Position numbers and translations under genes: made by a program. The notes under the pieces were generated by a model. That model made no database searches, was not told the DNA's origin, and saw nothing but the letters and a program-made list of their open reading frames with translations. 64,000 nt of DNA, from the NCBI GenBank assembly GCA_033807695.1, contig CM066308.1, positions 3,348,001 to 3,412,000 on the forward strand, in the 5' to 3' direction. How positions within the stretch are numbered: the first letter of the stretch is position 1; every line of letters begins with the position of its first letter. Of this stretch, positions 1 to 9,587 are shown piece by piece. Source of the stretch: Daedaleopsis sinensis. Lineage: Eukaryota > Basidiomycota > Agaricomycetes > Polyporales > Polyporaceae.

Positions 1-503
1 ATGCGTGCATACGAGATTGCAGCAAGTCGATGGTGCCACTAGCTCGGCGCATGCATTCTAGAGGCACATAGCGGCAGCCGCGCGGAGGCGGAAGAACTGG
101 AGGCTGCGCCCTTCTTTTCGACCAGAACCGCAAGAACGAGAAGCCCGGCGGACGTCCGTGATCGCGATATCGATCCGGGGCTAGTCCTCTGCGGGGTGCG
201 CCGACGGACCCGGAGTCAGAACAACACGTCTATTGTGCTCCTGGGAAGGCAGGGCTTGTCGCGGCGCATGGTAGCGCATGGTGCGTGGTGCGAAATCAGC
301 TGTACATTCAATTTGTGTTGCCATCGTGCCGCCCGGTGTGACTGTACCGCGGTTTGGGGTAGTTCGCAACACCGGCGACAAAGGAAGGGTGGTCCTGTGC
401 GCAGAGTGCCGGGATGGCAGCTAGAACAAGGGTACTTATTAGCTATTGTGCTTGGGTGCTAAAGGCATCGAACGAATCTCTTACGATATCTCTGTACCTC
501 AAT
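1..503. other. no supported gene (window edge)
   Basis: Open frames here are short and GC-driven, and I see no splice-site pattern that joins them into a convincing protein. It could hold the 3' or 5' part of a gene that begins outside the window. Confidence 0.4.
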
Positions 504-875
504 TCACATGATCAAGGAGCCTCTGGAATTTGCGTTTCTACTTCTTGAATACAAGGAACGAGTCGGCTTGGTTTTGGATGCCATATGGTTAGTTTGAAAC
601 CTAAAAGCTGTATGGATCGTTGGGTTTTCTGATTCAATCGTGCGATTATCCTGGGGCTCTACTCGTGCTCTGCGATGTACAAAGGATGAGATGGTTTCGC
701 GATCAATAATGACAAGTGATGAAGTGCGCACTCACCAAGTTTCCGGATAGAAAGCCCCAGTCAGCAGCTGACTGTACAAACCAGCGTTGTGTCTCATATA
801 ATCCACCTGCATGTGCACAACCTGAATACGCTGAGGAAAGAGGCTGATGGCAGGGGTAGTTGAGCGTAGACTCAT
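504..875 (-). CDS. possible small two-exon protein, function unknown
   Basis: Uncertain gene. Exon 1 (875..736) starts at ATG and ends at a clean GTGAGT donor in phase 2. A CTTTTAG acceptor opens exon 2 (600..504) in the matching phase, and the join gives a 78-residue protein ending at TGA. The first half contains an aromatic-rich stretch (VDYMRHNAGLYSQLL, then AFYPETW). The second half is basic and serine-rich (KTKPTRSLYSRSRN). I recognise no family. An acceptor-like sequence lies just upstream of the ATG, so the model may lack 5' exons and the true protein could be longer. It is divergent from the adaptin-binding gene that starts at 1098. A gene remnant is equally possible. Confidence 0.3.
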
Positions 876-1097
876 CCAAGTCTGTAATTCACCAGTCAAT
901 TATATGGGCGCCAAATACGCGTCCGCCGGAACGCTTGCCGGCCGCGTCTGGTAAACGATGGGGTCATGTTGAGCCAAGACGTACACACCAGCTGCAAGCT
1001 GCCAGGCATCCGGCCCTCTGCCTGCTTGCATCTTCGTCTGCGTACAATTGCCACCACATCTTGACGAGCCCATCGACATACCCTCCAAATCTCCTAG

Positions 1098-3064
1098 ATG
1101 TCCGACCAGGCGAGCTGCAGGATCCTTGTCGTCTCGCCCACCGCCGCCCGCGCACTCCAGTTCGTGGAACGTATGCCTCCCTGTTCCTGCATCGCCTCTC
1201 GTGTTCCCAATGACCGGGACCTCCAGGTGTCCAGGCCCTGTCTCCAATCCGGGGCGGCGCTGCGGGGAAAGCAGATGAGAAGGACACCGGGACGGACAAG
1301 CGCAAGCAGATCGATGCCCAGCGGCCGCAGACATCCGTCTCGACGAGCAGCGATCCACTCGCTGCGGGGAGCAGCACGAGCATCCCATGGACGATCGTGA
1401 ACAAATACTACACGGCGGACGTCCACTTCGAGACGCACGAGTTTGCGCAGTTCCGGGTGCACCACGCTATTGGCGTGCCGGCGATCATCTACGTGTGGGG
1501 GCCGGGCGAGGTGAGTCTATGCATTCATGTCCCTGAGAGGTCTGAGCCCGACCCGGGTTTCGTGTCCGGTGCGCCGTAGCCGTACAGAGAACACGTCCCT
1601 GAGATCGCGGAGAAGGTGCAGCACTACGACCCCGAGGTGTCTCTAGCCGTGCGTTTCGGGGAGAGCTCCAGCCTCGCGAGTGCGCCGCAGCCCACTGTTG
1701 AGGACGACGGCCTGGATGAATTCTTGTCTGAACACGGGTTTGAGTTTGTGGAAGGCGACAGGTCGTACCGGCGTCCGACGCAAGATGCTGACCGGCACTC
1801 CGATGATGAGGATTCTGGTAAGTCTATTTGTCCACCTTGTGATGTTCAATACTCTACTCTACTCTATACTTCAATCATGCTCACTTACCGTTCTTTAGGC
1901 ATCCCGGGTCTGCCGCGCGTCATCGACGCGCTCAGCACGATAATGTGGCCCTCTATAGTCCAGTCCGATGCGACCCGGAAGCGCAAATCGCGCGCGCGCG
2001 ACCTGATCGGATGGGCACTCGAAGAAGAAGGCGACGACGGCCTCCGTGCACTCATCACTGACCCTACCGCTGCCTCAGCCTCCTCCGAGCCCGCAGTATC
2101 CGACACGGCACCAGCTGCTAAACGAAAGAGCCGTATGCAGCGCGAGATGGAAGAGCTCGAGCGGTGGCTAGAAGACGAAGAGACGGGCTCGGGAGTCAAG
2201 TACGCTCGGGGAGAGGCCGAGGGCCACTCCGTCCACGCCAGCGACCCGTCCGACCCGACGGACGCGCAGACATGGGTCAGCAGTGCGTCTGTCTCGTCTA
2301 CCGAGGGGTGGGAGGACATGATGACTCCTGTGATTCGCACACCCCGCGCGTATGCCGCGCACGCCGACTCATCCTCGGAACACGGGTTCGAGGACGACTT
2401 CGCGGACTTCGTCTCGGCGACGGCGCATGCCACCCTCCAGCCGGGGCCACACGCACACGGGCTCGCGCACACGGAGGACAGGCTGCTCGAAGTGCACTAC
2501 GACGTGGGACGGCTCACGCCGATGCACACCGGCATGTCGTACCGCTCGCTAGGGTCCGTATCCGACTTTGGCGGGGACGACAGCATGTTTGCGCACAGAG
2601 GCACCCCAGAGCGTGGCGGATACGGTGCACTAGATGACGATGACGACGACGAAACCGATGACCTGCCCTCCCGTGCAGAGATCCTCGAGACGTCGCGCAG
2701 AATATTCGGCGCAGCCGCATTCTCGCCTGCACCGAACATGTCCTCCCCGCCTGCTGCTGCTGCTGCCCCGACCGCGTCTTCCGGGGATGCGTTTGCAGCC
2801 CCTTCACGCCCGGTCCCGCAGGCTGCCGCCTCTGCCGACACCGTCGGGGACACGTCGCTAGATACAGAAGATGGGGACGAGGAAGGGTCGTTCGCCGCGT
2901 TCGACCTGTCCCGCGTGTTCAGCGCACTGCAGGGCATGAAGGACGAAATCGCGGGCATGGAGAACGAAGACGAGAGGCGGCGGGCTGCTGCCCGTGTTGC
3001 GCTAGGCTTGGTCTATGGGCTTGGTGGAGACCAGCCTCCTCAGGCCGAGCAAACATCTGCTTAG
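1098..3064 (+). CDS. Irc6 / alpha- and gamma-adaptin-binding protein p34 family
   Basis: Predicted cytosolic helper of clathrin-adaptor (AP-1/AP-2) traffic, 586 residues. Four exons, 1098..1170, 1227..1510, 1580..1817 and 1899..3064, with GTATGC, GTGAGT and GTAAGT donors; phases close exactly. The N-terminus RILVVSPTAARALQFVERVQ and the later WTIVNKYYTADVHFETHEF, AIIYVWGPGEPYREHVPEI and GLPRVIDALSTIMWPS blocks are the conserved core of this family, which has a small-GTPase-like fold. A low-complexity insert of about 40 residues separates the first strand from the core. The C-terminal half is acidic and disordered, with an Ala run and an Asp/Glu run near 2636..2660, and ends in a helical segment (DLSRVFSALQGMKDEIAGM). 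It is longer than the yeast and animal proteins because of these disordered parts. The start codon begins the conserved motif and no better upstream start is visible. Confidence 0.85.
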
Positions 3065-3748
3065 GTTTCCGACTTTTGCTGGTCGGGCGGGGTTGAACGT
3101 TTGAACGTTGCAACGTTGAACGTTGAACTTTCACCGTACTTTACGCATGTCCCTCTGTCCCTCGTTGACGACTTGACGTGTCTTATGCGCTGTCTAATGA
3201 CTGCACGTGTCCAGCGCTCTAGTGTTCCCATGCTCTCGTTCTATGTTCTCCGAGGTTAGTTCTTGACACATCTGGTCACAATGGCGGTTTAGCTTAGTAA
3301 TTCGATATGCTGAGTAAGTTCAGAGACCTGTTATTTCCACTGACATATGCGTCTCACTTTACACAAGGATTGCGACATGGTTAGTATTTCTCCCGTATGT
3401 GTCAGGCTCGGACAGAAGACCCCTGCATATCCGTATGTTGTGGACTCTGAGGTGAGTTCGAGGCCTCTCAGATCTCACCGTGCTAGACTCTAGCCTGAGT
3501 ACTAACGGTAGCATGATAGTACTACACGGCCTAGGAGCTCGAGTGACGCCAGTTGTCTTCGGAATGGCGTCAGCGGGGGAATTCTGCGTCCGTTTCCTTA
3601 CCAAGCAATAAGCGTTCCCATGGAATGCCTCATTCTCGTCAAGGATGGTGTTAAGCCACTGCGGGGTGGCCCGAGCCGCCGTCAGAATGACCGATGCTTT
3701 GACTGAGGATATCAGGAGATGAGCAATCAGACCGGGATATCTGCCACC
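3065..3748. other. intergenic, 3' flank of p34 gene and upstream region of oxygenase A
   Basis: Apart from the AACGTT cluster I see no gene. AT content rises towards the TATA box of the next gene. Confidence 0.5.
3096..3124. repeat. four AACGTT palindromes in the 3' flank of the p34 gene
   Basis: The 6-bp palindrome AACGTT occurs at 3096, 3104, 3112 and 3119, about one repeat per 8 nt, starting 32 nt after the stop codon. A smaller cluster of the same hexamer lies at 44139..44150. Confidence 0.8.
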
Positions 3749-3755
3749 TTATATA
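3749..3755 (+). promoter_or_regulatory. TATA box of CmcJ-like oxygenase A
   Basis: TTATATA about 100 nt upstream of the ATG at 3857, in an otherwise mixed-composition promoter. Its paralogue at 8670 also has a clear TATA box, unlike most housekeeping genes in the window. Confidence 0.55.
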
Positions 3756-3856
3756 GCTTGGGAGGCTGCCAGACCCATTCCATCCCAACTCACAACCATT
3801 ACCTCCAACATATCCCAGCCTCGTCAGCTCTACCACACATATCATCAATAGGAGCA

Positions 3857-4826
3857 ATGGCCACCGCCGCAGTCCTCGCCCCCCACGACGTCCCCACGAC
3901 GCTCAACTACTACCTACCCATCGGCACCGAGGAGCCATACCAATACGTGCTCGAACCCCCCGAGGGCAAGCCTCAGAACAACATCGGCGCCGAGCCTCAC
4001 GACGTGACCGTCAACGACGCGCGCGGGCGAGAGCACGAGTTCTCGCTCGACAAGAACGGATTCCAATACGTGCATTGGCCGAGCGTCGAGACCGAGTTCG
4101 ACGACGACGCGCGCATTAAGGAGGCATACTACGCCGAGGTCGAGGAGATCCTGAAGAAGGTCGCCGGCGCGAAGCGCGTCTTCATATTCGACCACACCAT
4201 CAGGTGCGTGCCGCGCGAGCTCAGTCTGCGAGCGACTTCTGCAGGCTCACCACTCTCCTGCGGTTCTAGGCGCAAGCCTGTGGAGGGCGGAAAGCCCGGC
4301 CCCGAGAACCGCGGCCCTGTCGTGAGTACCGTCCTGAACCCGTCGAGACGGCCCCCCGCGCATCGCTGCTGACCCCGAGCTCACTCAGGAACGCGTGCAC
4401 ATCGACCAGACGTACAACGCGAGCGTCGAGCGCGTCAAGTACCACCTCCCCGAGGAGGCCGAGCGGCTCCTGAAGGGGCGCGTGCGCATCATCAACGTCT
4501 GGCGGCCGATCCACCATCCGGTCGCGCACAAGCCGCTCGCGGTCTCGGACTGGCGGCACCTCGACGAGAAGGACCTGGTGCCCGTGCGCTTCATCTACCC
4601 GCACCGCACGGGGAGCACGTACACCGTCAAGTACAACCCCGAGCACAAGTGGTACTACCTCTCCGGGCAGACCCCCGAGGAGGTCACGCTCATCAAGTGC
4701 TACGACTCGGAGGTCGATAGGGCGCGGCTGACGCCGCACTCGGCCTTCGCGGATGCGAGCAGCCCGAAGGAGGCTCCCCATAGGGAGTCGATCGAGGTGC
4801 GGGCGTTGGTGTTCGATACGGAGTGA
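3857..4826 (+). CDS. CmcJ/AsaB-like oxygenase (GA4 desaturase family), copy A
   Basis: Predicted non-haem iron, 2-oxoglutarate-type hydroxylase or desaturase of the CmcJ/AsaB/NvfI-like family; substrate unknown. Exons 3857..4203, 4270..4321 and 4389..4826 give 278 residues. Visible elements: N-terminal DVPTTLNYY, the VFIFDHTIRR strand, then ERVHIDQTY carrying an HxD pair (H137, D139) and TPHSAF with a downstream histidine (H250), which together could form the iron triad. The arginines in the C-terminal HRESIEVRAL block are candidates for the 2-oxoglutarate site. Triad assignment is inference from the family. It is the paralogue of the gene at 7698..8670, with the same two intron positions and phases (2 and 0). 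No signal peptide. The TATA box suggests regulated expression. No biosynthetic backbone gene (PKS, NRPS, terpene cyclase) is nearby. Confidence 0.87.
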
Positions 4827-5072
4827 GCGCGGAGTATAGTTGTGTAGTGTATCGCTATGGATGTACGAGTCTGACTGTGTCATATATGGATCGGTTACAT
4901 TGGAATGTTATCGAGGAGATCATGCATCCCACTCACCTGAGGTGGACGTCTGTTGAGTTTTCGATTCGGACGCGTAAACTACAGTGTTTTGTTTGCTCCC
5001 TACAACTAATCAATACAGCAAGAATGTGATCACAAATAACTACGAATGCACAGTCGTCCAGTCGCCCGGTAC

Positions 5073-6361
5073 TCATGCGGCAATAGTCTCTGGAGAAGAA
5101 GTGCCGTTAAGACCATTGGCATACTGGAACTCGTTCGAATTCTCGTACTAGCGATTAATATACCGTGAGTGCATAAAATCGCGGATAGGTCTAGACTACG
5201 TACCTCCCACATGTCAATCGCGACCTGACAACTCTCGCGTACAACCCGAGGTGCGTCCGGCCTTTTCATCCACTCCTTGAGGTAGGGCAACACTTCTGGA
5301 GTCGCGATACCACCAAGAGCCTCGGCAGCTTCGTGCCTGACCATATCGGACTCTTGGGCATTCTGGAGGACGGCGAGCAGGGCGGGGACAGAGTGAGTAG
5401 ACAGAAGCTGGCCGAATACGAACGCAATTTCATGTCTGCAGTCATGATCAGTCTCATTGGCTGCATATAGAGAGGACTGTGCCGGACGTACTTGAACAGT
5501 GCACTATCGTCATTGAATCCTGAGGCGAGCGCATCGACTGCGGCCGGAGTCCCGATATTACGGAGAGCAAACATGGCGCGGTACCGATCGAATAGAGGCA
5601 GAGATCCGTCGTTCAGCGTATTCCGGAGCTTTGCAATGTTCTCATCTGACGCGTCGTCCGCCGCAGCCTTGCTTGCGAGAAGACCGGAAGTGGGCGGTGC
5701 GGGGTCGATCGAGGTATATGTGCTGTACGAGAGGCATAGTGTCAGCATGTGAGTAGGAGCGATCAGAAATCTATAGGCGCACTGCTCCGCTTCCTTGGCT
5801 GTAGTAGACCAGTGTTTCTGTCCCTCCACGGAGTGGTCCCATTCGATCTTGGCGAGGGCGATCTCGCACGTCTCCCGCACGCAGCGCTCTGGATCGTTCA
5901 AGTAGCGTTTAAGAACATCCTTAGACGACGCTGCAGATATCGCGCCAAGTGCTTCAGCCGCCTGCGGACTTGCTCTTCAGGATGCGGATCAGAGATTTAA
6001 CATGGATGACTTACGAACCTCATGGCGGACCATCGGATCCTCCTTCTCGTCCGCGAGTACGGACTCCAGCACCGGAAGCGCGTTCGTGTTCTTCATCTGC
6101 CCTAGACAGTACGCAAGCTCATGCTTCAATAACGCGCTCTCGTCCTCGAAGCCTAGGTAGAGGCCTCTATGTAAGTATTGCACCGCACTCGAGTCAATTA
6201 GGAGCCTCACCCTTTGAGATGATCTTGACCGCGTCGTCATTTTTCAGCGATTTCAGAGTGAATAGAGCCCTGAATCTATTGTGCAGTGGAACATTGCCCG
6301 CCTTGTTGAGCAGGGAGGCCTCTAGGGCGGTAAGGGTGGAGGGGTCCAGTTCAGCCACCAT
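5073..6361 (-). CDS. LIA1: deoxyhypusine hydroxylase (HEAT-repeat)
   Basis: Hydroxylates deoxyhypusine to hypusine on eIF5A, the final step of that modification, in the cytosol. Six exons (6361..6211, 6164..6019, 5961..5783, 5722..5492, 5435..5204, 5147..5073) join in frame to 337 residues, normal for the family. The protein is a string of HEAT repeats. All four iron-binding His-Glu motifs are present: [26 protein letters not shown] and a second [10 protein letters not shown]. The second motif is split after its Glu (donor GTTCGT) and the third is split inside its Lys codon, so the gene is only recognisable after splicing. The linker YTSIDPAPP between the two halves is also conserved. The C-terminus NEFQYANGL fits fungal homologues. 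The start at 6361 is the first ATG. It is divergent from MRT4 with 204 nt between start codons. Confidence 0.95.
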
Positions 6362-6565
6362 GGAGGAAGGAGCAGAGATAATAGATTAGATTGGCGCTGT
6401 TCGTTCTCGCTTGTCTAGAAAATTTGTAGATTAGATGAGATCTGGAGCAACCTCGATCACTACATCCGTTTTACTTACCATTTCTTCTCCACTTTGTATC
6501 TCTTCGGGCTTCACCGTTGTCTCACCACTTTATTCCTTGACCTACTTCCGGTTTGAACGACAACA
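6362..6565. promoter_or_regulatory. shared divergent promoter of DOHH and MRT4
   Basis: 204 nt separate the two start codons. The MRT4 side is T-rich, with pyrimidine stretches at about 6480..6530. No TATA box is evident. Confidence 0.5.
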
Positions 6566-7498
6566 ATGCCCAAGTCAAAACGAGCCAAAGTTGGTGAGTA
6601 CACGCTGCTGCTTGCCATTTGGAAGTTGAACTGATTTTGAGCGCAACAGTCTCCTTGACCAAGGTCGCGAAGAAGACGAAGGAGCACAAGAATGCCCTTC
6701 TGCAGGAGGTGTGTATGGCGCCCGCTCGGATTGATTGCGTGCTGACAATGGCAGGTGCAAGAAAATGCCGACAAATGGCAATACTGCTGGTTGTTCGAGG
6801 TGGGGAACATGCGCAATTCGCACCTAAAAACCGTGCGGAAGTTGTGGAAAGAGTACGTCCTCATTGCTGCACAATTGTACCTTCGCACCCCCTCGGCTTC
6901 CTCTTCTCACCCTCCGCCCGCTCTCAGTTCCGCGCGGATATTCTTTGGCCGAGGAGCGGTCATGGCCAAAGCACTCGGGACGACGCCAGAGGAGGAGCAC
7001 CGTCCCGGACTGCACAAACTTGCAAAACAGATTAAGGGCCAAGTCGGCATCTTCTTCACCAACTCCCCGCCCACGGAGGTCCTCGAGTGGTTCGCAGACT
7101 TCCAGCAGCCCGACTTTGCGCGCACGGGCAACCACGCAACACGAACCGTCGTTCTACCCGCGGGCCCCGTCATGCAGCAGCACACAATACCTCCTGAGCC
7201 TTTCCCACATAACGAAGAGCCGCAGCTCAGACGGCTAGGGCTCCGGACGCGCATGGAGAGAGGTGTCCCGACGCTAGATGTGTCCCACACCGTGTGTGTG
7301 AAGGGGAAGGTGCTGACCCCGGAGCAGACGCAACTGTTGAAGCTTGTCGGGCTCAAGACGGTTACGTTCAAGGTTGGGCTTCGGGCGCGATGGGACGCAG
7401 AGACAGGGGAGGTTGAGCAGATTGAAGGGCAGGAAGTCGCCGCAGAAGACGCGGGTGGAGAGGTCGTTGAAGAGGTCGAGGACGAGATGAGCGAGTGA
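6566..7498 (+). CDS. MRT4: ribosome assembly factor MRT4 (uL10-like)
   Basis: Nucleolar factor that occupies the P0/uL10 site during 60S subunit maturation. Four exons (6566..6593, 6650..6708, 6755..6852, 6928..7498) give 251 residues. The start MPKSKRAKVVSLTKVAKK is the typical basic N-terminus. KWQYCWLFEVGNMRNS and ARIFFGRGAVMAKALG are uL10-domain signatures. PHNEEPQLRRLGL and TPEQTQLLKLVGLKTVTFK match the insertion and C-terminal parts of the family. An acidic tail (EVVEEVEDEMSE) follows. The first coding exon is only 28 nt, so the start rests on the splice at 6593/6650, which has good sites and correct phase. It shares a promoter with deoxyhypusine hydroxylase. It is convergent with the oxygenase B gene, about 200 nt between stops. 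Confidence 0.95.
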
Positions 7499-7697
7499 TT
7501 GTACGATTTTTTCTGCTCTGTCGTGACGGTTTTTTCCATTCTACTGCTGCATCATCACGCATTCTGGCTACAGGTCTCCTTGGGTACATATACATCCGGG
7601 TCCACAAATGTTGATCCTACAAGCACCAGTACACATGCATCCTGCTTATGCTACCGGATCAAAACGTTGAGGTAAGTAGAACAACCTCGCCTACACT

Positions 7698-8670
7698 TCA
7701 CTCGTCATCGAACACAAACGCCCTTAACTCGATGGACTGCCTGTGCGGGGCTCCCTCGGGAGTCGTGGAATCCCAGAACGCGGAGTGCGGAGTGAGCCGC
7801 GCCCTGTCAGTCTCGGAGTCATAGCACTTGATCAACGTCACCTCCTCCGGGGTCTGATGCGACAAGTACCACCACTGGTGTGCCGGGTTGTATCGCACGC
7901 TGAAGTTCGCGCCGATGCGGTCGGGGTAGATGTACCGCACGGGCACCAGGTCCTTCGTCTCGTCGAGGAACCGCCAGTCCGAGACCGCAAGCGGCCTGTG
8001 GTAGACGGGGTTCTCGATGGGACGCCAGACGTTGATCAGCCGGAAACGCGACTTGAGGAGGCGATCTGCGTCGGCGCCGAGGAGCTGGTGCACCCGCTTG
8101 ACGGACGCTTCGTACGTCTGGTCGATGTGCACTCGTTCCTGGGCGCCGGTCAGCAGTGAGCAGGCATGGGACGGAAGGTGCCACGCAACGTACCACGGGG
8201 CCCCTTCCTTCCGTCCTGGAGACAGATCCATCTTTGGATGCATGGCGCCTGGTTTAACATGGTATCAGCGACCCACCCTCGCGCGATACTCCTCCTGGCA
8301 CGAACCTGATCGTAGTGTCAAAAATGAACACTTTCTTCCCCCCGGTGACGTTCTTCAGCAGCTCCTCAACCTCCTTGTAATACACGCTCTTGATGCGCTC
8401 CTCGTCGACGAACTCGCGCTCGGCGCTGACGTGCTTCATGAACTGGAAGCCGTTGGTGTCGAGCGAGAAGTCCTGCTCGTGGCCCCGCGCGTCGCGCACG
8501 ATCACTGGCTGCTGGTCTTCGCCGAGGTTGTGTTCCAACTTGCCCGGGGGCGGCGTGAGGTAGATGTAGCGGTACGGCTCGTCGCTGTCGCCTTCACGCG
8601 GTTTGTAGTAGTTGAGCGTCGCGGAGACGTCGTGTGGACCAGAGGAGGGGGGGAGCACGGCTACTGCCAT
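7698..8670 (-). CDS. CmcJ/AsaB-like oxygenase, copy B
   Basis: Paralogue of the gene at 3857..4826, 286 residues from exons 8670..8306, 8248..8194 and 8138..7698. Intron phases (2, then 0) and positions match copy A exactly; exon 3 differs by one codon (438 against 441 nt). The same elements appear: DVSATLNYY, VFIFDTTIRR, ERVHIDQTY with HxD (H144, D146), CYDSETDRARLTPHSAF, and the C-terminal HRQSIELRAFVF. The segment between the first two introns is the most diverged. Likely an iron/2-oxoglutarate oxygenase of unknown substrate, cytosolic since no signal peptide is seen. The two copies face each other across the deoxyhypusine hydroxylase-MRT4 pair, so the duplication was not a simple tandem or a later rearrangement separated them. 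Confidence 0.87.
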
Positions 8671-8756
8671 GGTGTGGTGTTGGCGTAGGGCAAGGGTACT
8701 TGTGGTCACCGTGTCTCGACTGAGTGGTGTGAGGAGCAGCGGCAGCGGACTCTAGG

Positions 8757-8762
8757 TTTATA
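8757..8762 (-). promoter_or_regulatory. TATA box of CmcJ-like oxygenase B
   Basis: TATAAA on the minus strand about 87 nt upstream of the ATG at 8670. Confidence 0.6.
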
Positions 8763-9587
8763 TCAGTATCTCTCGTCCGACGAGAGCTCTTCTCTAGCAC
8801 TCGGTCAGTGCCCGAGCCACTGATCGGTAAGCAAGGTGTAAATTTGGGACGCGGTTGGTGAGTTACCGAGCTCCGTCGAAGCTCTATTTCAGTATAGGAT
8901 GTGAGCGTTAACCTCATCTCCTGCAGTCGACGTCATTGCGAGATTGTTTGGCACAATTGCGAGTCGCGACGGGCAGTCAGTACTGTAAATAAGATGTTTC
9001 CTAGGTGGGATAATCACATCTTATTGCACGACGGCTCGAGTGTCAGAGATCCTGGGGCGGTTCTAACTGAGTGTACATCAGGTGTACCCTGGTGTACCCT
9101 GCCACCTGCAGGTGCAATTCGTGTCGCTGGATCGATCGAGATTATTTGTCGGTCACTACCTCCACCTTTTCTCTAAATCATTCGTGCGGCTTCGGATAAG
9201 TAACTTCAAGTCGCGCAATGTCTGTAAGGTGAAGTGATGAATTCGTTCGACCTGTTCGGTCCTGAGTCAAACTACCTCATGTGATACAGCCCCATGCGTG
9301 ACTCATCCTACTAACTACTTTCACAGACTCTAGACATTTCTTTTAAGGGACTTAAGTTGTTCCCTAGAAAGCCGCACCTCTCCGGCCTCGTTATGTGAAG
9401 CATCGATCGCGACACTATGACGACGTCCTGTGCTCTTTGTCCTGGATTGTCTGTGGAACAGTGGACCACAGGCTATACTATTATGCAGATATATCGTAGG
9501 CCTCCACTACTCCAAGAAGTCTAAAATCCATGATAATGTATTGCAAGAAACACCGTCCGCCGGCACCCCTAGCATGCCGCTGCAAGC
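8763..9587. other. intergenic, no gene seen
   Basis: Upstream of oxygenase B and downstream of the pyrophosphatase gene. It contains a short tandem repeat of GTGTACCCTG near 9082..9102. No coding exon can be supported. Confidence 0.5.

Noticed and set aside
3857..8670. A secondary-metabolite cluster around the CmcJ-like genes
   Set aside because: Neighbours are deoxyhypusine hydroxylase and MRT4; there is no PKS, NRPS, terpene cyclase, P450 or transporter nearby.
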